Shown here in pieces: positions 1 through 4,832 of a stretch of DNA of 5,083 nucleotides. The stretch lies in assembly GCA_004357365.1 (NCBI GenBank), contig SMVT01000003.1, forward strand, positions 1-5,083, written 5' to 3'. Source of the stretch: Nitrospina sp. Lineage in GTDB: Bacteria; Nitrospinota; Nitrospinia; Nitrospinales; Nitrospinaceae. The notes beneath the pieces are model-generated. The model worked only from the letters and a program-made list of their open reading frames with translations. It had not been told where the DNA came from and did not search any database. Positions within the stretch are counted from its first letter, which is position 1; each line of letters opens with the position of its first letter. Made by a program: the position numbers and the translations under genes.

Positions 1-355
1 CCCAATGCAGGGCGATCACCGGGTCCACCTCGTCCGGTTGATCGTCCTCGCCGAATTCGAAATTCCACAAAACGCCCGCTTCAATCCGCAATTGATCGCT
101 GAGCCGGTACCGGAAAAATGACTTCGTGAGGTTGCCGATCAGGGTGAACCCCCGGGCCCGCAAACTTAAATCCACTTCCTTGGCGCGTTCCCGGTTGTAG
201 ATATAGGTCTGGTTTTCGATCACCAGCGACAAGGGCGAATCCGCCCGCGCCGTGGGCGGCAGGGAGCACAATACGATCAACAGGAGGCAAAAACCCGCTT
301 CAATAAATCGGGATCTCAGCGGGGCGCGTGGGTGAGCTTGCAGGAGGCTGATCAA
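1..355 (-). CDS. Exported, probably outer-membrane protein, 3' end missing
   Basis: Reading the minus strand from about 355 to the left edge gives 118 codons without a stop. The N-terminal part has basic residues (RSRF, about residues 14-17), a hydrophobic stretch (about 21-32, FCLLLIVLCSL), then PPTARA followed by DSPL. This is a classical Sec signal peptide with cleavage expected after ARA (about residue 38). The mature part has alternating polar and hydrophobic segments with aromatic residues (TYIYNRE, SFFRYRLSDQLRIEAGVLWNF, an acidic FGEDDQPDEVDP turn, VIALHW), which suits beta-strands of an outer-membrane barrel. The family was not recognised. No in-frame ATG exists between the upstream stop (TAA at about 386) and the signal peptide; I chose TTG at 355, but CTG or a later TTG is possible, and no clear ribosome binding site precedes any of them. 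The exact start is therefore uncertain. The signal-peptide reading and the long open frame are the support for a real gene. Confidence 0.6.
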   Translation of the reverse strand, partial: MISLLQAHPRAPLRSRFIEAGFCLLLIVLCSLPPTARADSPLSLVIENQTYIYNRERAKEVDLSLRARGFTLIGNLTKSFFRYRLSDQLRIEAGVLWNFEFGEDDQPDEVDPVIALHW

Positions 356-616
356 TAGAAACCCACAGGGGAGGTTGATGATTTAAAACGGATCGACCGG
401 TGGCGAACCAACGCCCGGGTTGAGTCTCAAAAGGCCCCTGAATTTAACACAACTGGCAACAAAAGTTTAGTGGGGTGTGAACCGGGCGTACGAACTCCCT
501 ACCGAAGGGGCGAAACACCTCTCCAGCGCGGTCCATGCTTCCGAGACACAAGTTCGGATTGGGTTTAAATAGTTGATTTACATGATGTTATTTGATTTTT
601 GGGGGAAAGTCAAATT
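356..616. other. Gene-free spacer between groEL terminator and exported gene
   Basis: No open frame here has a start, ribosome binding site or protein-like composition. Both flanking genes read leftwards, so this stretch should hold the promoter of the exported-protein gene, but I see no convincing -35/-10 pair. A possible AT-rich stem at 590-600 with 605-615 (GGGG loop) lies next to the groEL terminator. No tRNA-like or rRNA-like sequence is seen. Confidence 0.5.
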
Positions 617-650
617 TAAAAGAAAAACCCCCAGTCCGGAGACCGGGGGT
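617..650 (-). terminator. Rho-independent terminator of groES-groEL
   Basis: On the minus strand a 10-bp stem (ACCCCCGGTC pairing with GACTGGGGGT, one G-U pair, loop TCCG, positions 650 to 627) is followed directly by TTTTTCTTTT. It lies 29 bp past the groEL stop codon. A strong GC stem, a tight four-base loop and a T-run make this a textbook intrinsic terminator, and it shows the operon ends with groEL. Confidence 0.93.
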
Positions 651-679
651 CGGTGTTTCGCGCTTAAGGGAGAGCGGGA

Positions 680-2326
680 TTACATCATGCCGCCCATACC
701 GCCCATGCCTCCCATGCCGCCGCCGGCCGGACCGTGGGCAGCCTCGTCCTTCTCTTCCGGAAGGTCGGCGATCAACGCTTCCGTGGTGAGCAGGAGTCCC
801 GAAATGCTGGCCGCGTTCTGCAATGCGGTGCGGGCGACCTTGGCCGGGTCGATGATGCCTTCCTTGATCATATCGACGTAGTCGCCGGTGCGGGCATCGT
901 AACCGGTGTTGCCCTTCAGGCCCTTGACCTTTTCGACGATCACGGTGCCTTCTTCGCCGGCGTTGGTGGCGATCTGTCGAATCGGCTCCTCCAGCGCGCG
1001 CCGGATGATCTTGACGCCCAGCAGGAAGTCGTGTTCGCCTTCAATTTTATTAAGCGCTTTCATACAACGCAGATACGCTACCCCGCCGCCGGCCACGATA
1101 CCCTCTTCAACCGCGGCACGGGTGGCGTGCAGGGCGTCTTCAACGCGGGCTTTCTTTTCTTTCATCTCGGTCTCGGTGGCGGCACCGACTTTGATGATGG
1201 CCACGCCGCCGACCAGTTTCGCCAACCGCTCCTGCAGTTTCTCGCTGTCGTAGTCGGACGTGGTTTCCTCGATCTGGTTGCGGATCTGCTTGACCCGGCC
1301 CTGGATCTCGGACGCTTTGCCCTTGCCGTCGACGATGATGGTGTTCTCTTTATCGATGGTAATGCGCTTGGCCAGGCCCAGATCGTCGATGGTCACGTTC
1401 TCCAGTTTCACGCCGATGTCCTCGGTGATCACCTGGCCGCCGGTGAGAATGGCGAGGTCGTTCAACATGTCCTTACGGCGGTCGCCGAAGCCCGGGGCTT
1501 TGACGGCGCACACGTTCAGGGTGCCGCGCAGTTTATTGACCACCAGGGTGGCCAGTGCTTCGCCTTCGATATCTTCAGCGAGAAGCAACAGGGGTTTGCC
1601 GCCCTTGGCTACTTTTTCCAGGATGGGCAGAAGGTCTTTCATGTTGGTAATCTTCTTTTCGTGCAGGAGGATGTAGGCGTCTTCCAATACCGCTTCCATG
1701 CGCTCGGCATCGGTCACGAAGTAGGGAGACAGGTAACCGCGGTCAAATTGCATCCCCTCCACGATTTCCAGAGTGGTTTCCAATGTCTTGGCTTCTTCCA
1801 CGGTGATGACGCCGTCTTTACCGACCTTGTCCATCGCTTCGGCAATGATATCGCCGATGGCGTTGTCGTGGTTGGCGGAAATGGTTCCGACCTGGGCGAT
1901 TTCGGTTTTATCCTTGGTCGGCTTGGCCTGTTTCTCAATTTCCTTAGTGACCACGATCACGGCTTTCTCGATGCCGCGTTTGATGTCCATCGGGTTGGCG
2001 CCGGCGGTGACGTATTTCAGGCCTTCGCGAAAAATCGCCTGCGCCAGAATGGTCGCCGTGGTGGTGCCGTCACCGGCGTTGTCACTGGTTTTGCTGGCCA
2101 CTTCATTGACCATCTGTGCGCCCATGTTCTCGAACGGGTCCTGCAGTTCGATTTCCTTGGCTACGGTCACGCCGTCCTTGGTGATTACGGGCGAGCCGAA
2201 TTTCTTGTCGATCACCACGTTGCGGCCTTTCGGGCCCAACGTCAGCCTGACGGTGTCCGCCAGCTGGTTAACGCCGGACATAATTTTGTGTCGTGCTGTC
2301 TCATCGTAAACAATTTGCTTGGCCAT
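680..2326 (-). CDS. groEL: Chaperonin GroEL (Hsp60), 60 kDa subunit
   Basis: The 548-residue protein is a complete group I chaperonin. It forms the double seven-membered ring in the cytosol that encloses unfolded proteins and, with ATP and GroES, lets them fold. Visible hallmarks, numbered from MAKQ, are the ATP-binding signature GDGTTT (85-90) with Asp86, Asp51 in KDGVTV, the catalytic Asp397 in KARVEDALHATRAA, and GGG at 413-415. The apical domain carries the expected hydrophobic groove residues (Tyr198, Tyr202, Phe203, Leu233, Leu236, Leu258, Val262, Val263) and APGFGDRRK (277-285). The tail is the usual Gly-Gly-Met repeat ending in MM. Length matches the family. I start at ATG 2326 because it gives the conserved MAKQ terminus and has GAAGGAGA 9 nt upstream; the TTG nine bases earlier would sit on top of that ribosome binding site. 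It lies 52 bp after groES in the same operon, and no key residue is missing. Confidence 0.99.
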   Translation of the reverse strand: MAKQIVYDETARHKIMSGVNQLADTVRLTLGPKGRNVVIDKKFGSPVITKDGVTVAKEIELQDPFENMGAQMVNEVASKTSDNAGDGTTTATILAQAIFREGLKYVTAGANPMDIKRGIEKAVIVVTKEIEKQAKPTKDKTEIAQVGTISANHDNAIGDIIAEAMDKVGKDGVITVEEAKTLETTLEIVEGMQFDRGYLSPYFVTDAERMEAVLEDAYILLHEKKITNMKDLLPILEKVAKGGKPLLLLAEDIEGEALATLVVNKLRGTLNVCAVKAPGFGDRRKDMLNDLAILTGGQVITEDIGVKLENVTIDDLGLAKRITIDKENTIIVDGKGKASEIQGRVKQIRNQIEETTSDYDSEKLQERLAKLVGGVAIIKVGAATETEMKEKKARVEDALHATRAAVEEGIVAGGGVAYLRCMKALNKIEGEHDFLLGVKIIRRALEEPIRQIATNAGEEGTVIVEKVKGLKGNTGYDARTGDYVDMIKEGIIDPAKVARTALQNAASISGLLLTTEALIADLPEEKDEAAHGPAGGGMGGMGGMGGMM

Positions 2327-2335
2327 ATAACTCAA

Positions 2336-2343
2336 TCTCCTTC
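2336..2343 (-). promoter_or_regulatory. groEL ribosome binding site
   Basis: The minus-strand GAAGGAGA is a strong Shine-Dalgarno sequence 9 nt before ATG 2326. It decides the start: the in-frame TTG at 2335 would leave no spacing. Confidence 0.9.
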
Positions 2344-2378
2344 AAAAAGATGAATGGTGTTTTTTGGGTTCGGATGGT

Positions 2379-2666
2379 TTATTCGAGAATGCCGAGGATG
2401 TCGTCTTCCCGCATCAGCAGGTGCTCCTCGCCGTCAATTTTGATCTCGGTGCCGCCGTACTTGCTGTACAGCACCTTGTCGCCGATTTTCACGTCGGGTT
2501 TCAGACGTTTGCCGTCGTCTCCCACCTTGCCGGCGCCGACGGCCTTCACCCGGCCTTCGATCGGCTTTTCCTTCGCCGAATCGGGGATAATGATGCCACC
2601 CTTACGAACTTCCTTTTCCTTGATGGGTTGAACCAGAATGCGGTCTTGCAAAGGACGAATCTTCAT
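2379..2666 (-). CDS. groES: Co-chaperonin GroES (Hsp10)
   Basis: The 95-residue protein is a full-length GroES, the heptameric lid that caps the GroEL ring and closes the folding chamber in the cytosol. It opens with the conserved MKIRPLQDRILV and has the mobile loop (about residues 16-33) with GGIIIPD at 23-29, the segment that contacts the GroEL apical domains. It continues with the beta-barrel core (VGAGKV, GDKVLYSKYGGTEIKIDG) and ends in EHLLMREDDILGILE. Start ATG 2666 is preceded by AAGGAG with 5 nt spacing (2672-2677). It is the first gene of a two-gene operon with groEL, 52 bp apart, and is expected to be co-transcribed from the CIRCE-controlled promoter upstream. Nothing is unusual in length or residues. 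Confidence 0.99.
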   Translation of the reverse strand: MKIRPLQDRILVQPIKEKEVRKGGIIIPDSAKEKPIEGRVKAVGAGKVGDDGKRLKPDVKIGDKVLYSKYGGTEIKIDGEEHLLMREDDILGILE

Positions 2667-2817
2667 AACAACTCCTTAAATTAGTGATAAACTTGCGGTT
2701 GTTGATGGATAACTGTTCATTAAACGTTTTGAATCAAAGCGAGAATGACGGCGGTAGCCTTATAAATCCTTTAAAAATAACAAGTTATTTGGTTTTGGCC
2801 GTTGGGGGTCACCGGGG

Positions 2818-2846
2818 ATTAGCACTCTTCGGCCACAAGTGCTAAT
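2818..2846. promoter_or_regulatory. CIRCE operator (HrcA binding site)
   Basis: ATTAGCACT at 2818-2826 and AGTGCTAAT at 2838-2846 are perfect 9-bp inverted arms separated by 11 nt. In the classical frame this is TTAGCACTC-N9-AAGTGCTAA, one base off the CIRCE consensus (TTAGCACTC-N9-GAGTGCTAA). The heat-shock repressor HrcA binds this element, and it typically precedes groES-groEL or the hrcA-grpE-dnaK genes. Here it lies about 150 bp upstream of groES, just downstream of the predicted promoter, so bound HrcA would block transcription. hrcA itself is not in the window. Confidence 0.96.
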
Positions 2847-2856
2847 GATAGTACCA

Positions 2857-2884
2857 TATATAAAACCGCAGAACCGAAAAGCAA
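2857..2884 (-). promoter_or_regulatory. Predicted sigma70-type promoter of groES-groEL
   Basis: On the minus strand TTGCTT (2884-2879) and TATATA (2862-2857) are 16 bp apart, placing the start of transcription near 2850. CIRCE would then cover about +4 to +32, the usual repressing position. The resulting leader before groES is about 184 nt. The hexamers are imperfect (4 of 6 at -10), so the call rests mainly on the position beside CIRCE. No sigma32-type CTTGAA/CCCCAT pair was seen. Confidence 0.6.
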
Positions 2885-2933
2885 GGCCGCCACCCGAGAA
2901 AATTTCAAAAAACCTGAAAGAAATCCGTAAATC

Positions 2934-3320
2934 ATGAAAAAACAAGCCTCTAAAGAGTTGGAAGTGTTCCTGAACCCGTATCCGGACCGGGATTATGAGA
3001 TCCATATGGAGTGTCCGGAGTTCACCTGCCTGTGCCCGCGCACCGGCCAGCCGGATTTTGCCCATATCGATATCCATTACGTGCCCGACCGCGAGTGCAT
3101 CGAGCTCAAATCGCTCAAGCAGTACCTGTGGTCGTATCGCAACGAGGGGGCGTTTCACGAGGCGGTGGTCAACAAGATTCTGGACGACCTGGTGGCCGCC
3201 TGCCAGCCGCGGTGGATGGAGGTGGCGGGCGAGTTCTACGTGCGCGGCGGCATCTACACCACCGTCAGCGCCGAACACCACGGCAAACCCAAAAAAACCA
3301 AGGCTAAACGGAAGAAGTAA
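2934..3320 (+). CDS. queF: NADPH-dependent preQ0 reductase QueF (short type)
   Basis: The 128-residue enzyme reduces the nitrile of preQ0 (7-cyano-7-deazaguanine) to the amine of preQ1 with two NADPH, a step in queuosine tRNA modification, in the cytosol. It is the short single-domain (YkvM-like) type. The family signature CPEFTCLCPRTGQPDFA covers residues 27-43. Cys34 is the expected thioimide-forming nucleophile and Asp41 the partner seven residues on. The NADPH-binding motif ELKSLKQY is at 57-64. His75-Glu76 in FHE sit at +41/+42 from the cysteine, as in the Bacillus enzyme (Cys55, Asp62, His96, Glu97). RGGIYTT (104-110) closes the conserved domain. The start is bounded by an in-frame TAA six bases upstream, though the ribosome binding site is weak (GAAAG). 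The last 12 residues are a lysine-rich tail (KPKKTKAKRKK) that is not part of the conserved fold. The gene is divergent from groES-groEL; no other queuosine gene is visible here. Confidence 0.97.
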   Translation: MKKQASKELEVFLNPYPDRDYEIHMECPEFTCLCPRTGQPDFAHIDIHYVPDRECIELKSLKQYLWSYRNEGAFHEAVVNKILDDLVAACQPRWMEVAGEFYVRGGIYTTVSAEHHGKPKKTKAKRKK

Positions 3321-3461
3321 GCGGAGAGTCGGGAAAACGACTTAAAGCGTAGAACCATCGAAATCTCGCGGCAGAATAGGGTCCCCGGCACCGCCAAAAA
3401 CCTCCAGAACATCCAATACGGCCAACCCGGCGAAGAGGGCATCCCTCCCTACTGCGTGTAA
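3321..3461 (+). other. Open stretch in frame with queF after its stop
   Basis: After the queF TAA the same frame stays open for 46 codons until TAA at 3459-3461. The encoded sequence ends in NIQYGQPGEEGIPPYCV and looks more protein-like than random, but it has no ATG, no ribosome binding site and no family I recognise. It may be a decayed gene end, a former queF extension, or chance. The remaining spacer up to 3569 holds the left copy of the flanking repeat and no clear promoter. Confidence 0.2.
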
Positions 3462-3486
3462 CGTCCGGGTAGTGTCGCAGTTAGAA

Positions 3487-3520
3487 ATCTAAATGGCCGG
3501 AATCGGCCCTAAGCAGACGT
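3487..3520 (+). repeat. Left copy of 34-bp inverted repeat flanking the 243-aa gene
   Basis: The reverse complement of this segment matches 4329-4362 at 25 of 34 positions, without gaps. Shared blocks are ACGTC, GCT, GGCCGA, GCC and TAGAT. It contains its own small palindrome GGCCG-GAAT-CGGCC (3494-3507). It lies 49 bp upstream of the gene start. No T-run follows, so it is not an obvious terminator. Confidence 0.6.
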
Positions 3521-3569
3521 ATACCGTACTCGAGACCGCTGACTCTTCAAACGGCAACCTGAGGTTTGT

Positions 3570-4301
3570 ATGCCTAGAATAGTGAAATTCATCGACGAGA
3601 AGCACAACCTTAACGAAGCTGGTGACAGTATACGATTAGGGACGCTTGAACACTACCAATCTCTCCCCGAAGAGGGCGGAATTGGCGACTATCTCGAAGG
3701 CCTTGCCGGATTCAAGACATCAGAAGATGTAACCCTCACTCCTGAAACGGCCCAGCACATGATGCCAGGACTTAAGAAAGGCGTCATAACAGTGAGTGGA
3801 GGAGGAGGAATTTATAAAGCCGTCAACAATTGTTACTTGTTTTGCGCGACTATGTTCGACGATTGGTACGTCGACGAAAGTATTTTCCCCCAATACAACT
3901 CCTACTACACAATAAATAACTTCCAAAAATTTGCCGAGTTTATTGGGCTTCTTCTCAGAAAGTCTTTCACACTCAACGACGTTCAGGAACATAGTTTGCA
4001 TTTCCTCAATCGATTGCCCGCGACAGAAATTCGGATCGATTGGCGGATTGATGCGCACAAAGTCGACTATTCCCGGGAGAAAGCACTTGAGATTTCAAAT
4101 CCAAACTCTGGCGAACTCAAAAATTTCGTTCCGGCTGAGTATTTACGTCTCTTTTGCAAGCCAAAGAAATACTCAAACCAGCGCGAATTCCGAATAGCGT
4201 TTCGACCGTTCTGTGCAAACTTGGGATTTTTAAGTGTCAAGCCAGAACCCAAAAACCTATCTTTGAACCTTAAGCCGGAAGTTCAACAGTGGATCGGTTG
4301 A
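3570..4301 (+). CDS. Hypothetical protein, resembles DUF2971/AbiGi-like proteins
   Basis: The 243-residue soluble protein has no signal peptide or membrane segment and its function is unknown. Several features recall the loosely defined DUF2971/AbiGi-like proteins: an N-terminal RLGTLEHYQ (22-30), IGDYLEG (38-44), a hydrophobic core strand NCYLFCATM (87-95), YNSYYTINNFQKFAEFIG (109-126), VDYS (165-168), and a C-terminal KPKKYSNQREFRIAFRP (197-213) like the K-x-Y-x-x-E-x-E-x-R-I segment of that group. This is recognition by eye, so the family call is tentative. AbiGi proteins are known from phage abortive-infection systems; whether this protein acts in defence is inference. Start ATG 3570 follows TGAGGT at short spacing. 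Codon use is more AT-rich and less biased than in groEL or queF, and the gene lies between imperfect inverted repeats, both hinting at horizontal acquisition. No partner gene is adjacent. Confidence 0.85.
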   Translation: MPRIVKFIDEKHNLNEAGDSIRLGTLEHYQSLPEEGGIGDYLEGLAGFKTSEDVTLTPETAQHMMPGLKKGVITVSGGGGIYKAVNNCYLFCATMFDDWYVDESIFPQYNSYYTINNFQKFAEFIGLLLRKSFTLNDVQEHSLHFLNRLPATEIRIDWRIDAHKVDYSREKALEISNPNSGELKNFVPAEYLRLFCKPKKYSNQREFRIAFRPFCANLGFLSVKPEPKNLSLNLKPEVQQWIG

Positions 4302-4328
4302 AATCTGGTATCGAGCGATGTTTGATGG

Positions 4329-4362
4329 ACGTCCGCTAATGGCCGAAAGCTGCCCTCTAGAT
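4329..4362 (-). repeat. Right copy of 34-bp inverted repeat flanking the 243-aa gene
   Basis: This is the inverted partner of 3487-3520 (25 of 34 identical), 27 bp past the stop codon. Its inner symmetry (GGCCG-AAAG-CTGCC) partly keeps the palindromic core of the left copy although the bases differ, which suggests that the shape or a protein site matters. The two copies enclose one complete gene. Confidence 0.6.
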
Positions 4363-4393
4363 CGGCTTATCGAGTGTTCGCTTTTAGGAGGTG

Positions 4394-4446
4394 ATAATAA
4401 GGTTTTTATACACTAAGATATTCACCCTTACCCAAAACCTTATTAT
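4394..4446. repeat. Perfect 13-bp inverted repeat, 27-nt spacer
   Basis: ATAATAAGGTTTT (4394-4406) and AAAACCTTATTAT (4434-4446) are exact reverse complements. Transcribed RNA could form a stable hairpin, but neither side is followed by a T-run, so an intrinsic terminator is unlikely. It could be the end structure of a small mobile element or a regulatory palindrome. Confidence 0.75.
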
Positions 4447-4517
4447 AGCCTTATTAAAAATGATCCCCGTTTATTGCTAACTGATAACTCCCCAATAAAA
4501 ATGGACTTTCCCTCCTA

Positions 4518-4533
4518 GGGACAGTGAAGACCC
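4518..4533 (+). repeat. GGGACAG direct repeat, copy 1
   Basis: GGGACAGTGAAGACCC matches copy 2 at 4679-4694 in 12 of 16 positions, in the same orientation. Motifs of the kind GGGGACAG-purine-rich-ACC often occur near REP-associated (IS200-like) tyrosine transposase genes. I know that from general experience and could not search it here. Confidence 0.4.
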
Positions 4534-4678
4534 GCTAATCCTGACTTAGTAAACTCATTTGATATTAAAGATATTGAAATAAAAAATTGGGGTAAAACCT
4601 TTCTCGTTGCTCTCAGGCGGTCGGCGCGTTTCTCCCCGCGGCCCAAAATCCTAAAATACAATCTGGACCCGTTTTCGG

Positions 4679-4694
4679 GGGACAGGTCACACCC
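4679..4694 (+). repeat. GGGACAG direct repeat, copy 2
   Basis: GGGACAGGTCACACCC is preceded by a CCCG-TTTT-CGGG mini-hairpin (4668-4679). It lies inside a wider GACC/GGTC symmetry (4666-4688). With copy 1 it brackets about 145 bp of non-coding DNA, which could be a relic or a non-autonomous element. Confidence 0.4.
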
Positions 4695-4745
4695 TTTCCC
4701 AGATATTATTCCGGCCTGGAAAATTAAACTTCCAATACGATCCAA

Positions 4746-4765
4746 TTACTTTACACTAGAAGTAA
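4746..4765. promoter_or_regulatory. Palindrome TTACTT-N8-AAGTAA, possible operator
   Basis: Perfect 6-bp arms sit about 70 bp upstream of the secreted-protein gene and overlap TTTACA, a possible -35 hexamer. No good -10 hexamer lies at the proper distance, so a role in regulation is only a guess. Confidence 0.25.
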
Positions 4766-4832
4766 GGGTAATATGTCAACCGAATGTGTGAAAATTAGCT
4801 TGTTTTCTTGCTTTTATTAGATGGAGGTTGCT

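Larger units (their letters stand above)
4363..4832. other. Gene-free, repeat-rich AT-rich region
   Basis: No convincing gene was found in about 470 bp. A 76-codon minus-strand frame (4515-4745) begins at TTG, lacks a ribosome binding site and overlaps the repeats, so it is not called. The stretch holds a 13-bp perfect inverted repeat, two GGGACAG direct repeats, a small palindrome at 4746-4765, and presumably the promoter of the gene starting at 4833. Base composition is patchy: AT-rich with a GC-rich island around 4615-4690. Confidence 0.6.

Noticed and set aside
81..290. 69-codon minus-strand frame starting at an internal codon
   Set aside because: A different minus-strand frame through the same DNA encodes a signal peptide and barrel-like protein and runs through the left edge. 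This one is its out-of-frame shadow.
590..615. AT-rich hairpin (ATTTGATTTTT with GAAAGTCAAAT) as a plus-strand terminator
   Set aside because: No plus-strand gene precedes it, it lacks a following T-run, and its GC content is low; it may only be a by-product of the T-tract after the groEL terminator.
2327..2335. TTG start extending GroEL by three residues (MSY)
   Set aside because: The TTG sits one base from the Shine-Dalgarno sequence. The next ATG gives the conserved MAKQ terminus with good spacing.
734..2353. 539-codon open frame on the plus strand opposite groEL
   Set aside because: It is the full antisense of a highly conserved gene. Strong third-position codon bias in groEL removes stops from the opposite strand. 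It has no ribosome binding site and a low-complexity translation rich in G, D, V, H and F.
2760..3281. 173-codon minus-strand frame over queF and CIRCE
   Set aside because: It is the antisense shadow of queF and runs through the operator and promoter of groES. QueF is certain from its active-site residues.
3327..3342. AGTCG-N6-CGACT hairpin after queF as a terminator
   Set aside because: The stem is only 5 bp and no T-run follows, so it does not meet the pattern of an intrinsic terminator.
3254..3442. 62-codon minus-strand frame after queF
   Set aside because: It overlaps the queF C-terminus on the opposite strand and lacks a ribosome binding site. The hydrophobic look comes from the antisense of lysine-rich codons.
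4515..4745. 76-codon minus-strand frame in the repeat region
   Set aside because: It has a TTG start, no ribosome binding site and patchy composition, and it lies across the GGGACAG repeats. No family is recognised.
4774..4779. Consensus TTGACA on the minus strand
   Set aside because: No -10-like hexamer lies 16-18 bp downstream, and there is no credible minus-strand gene for it to serve.
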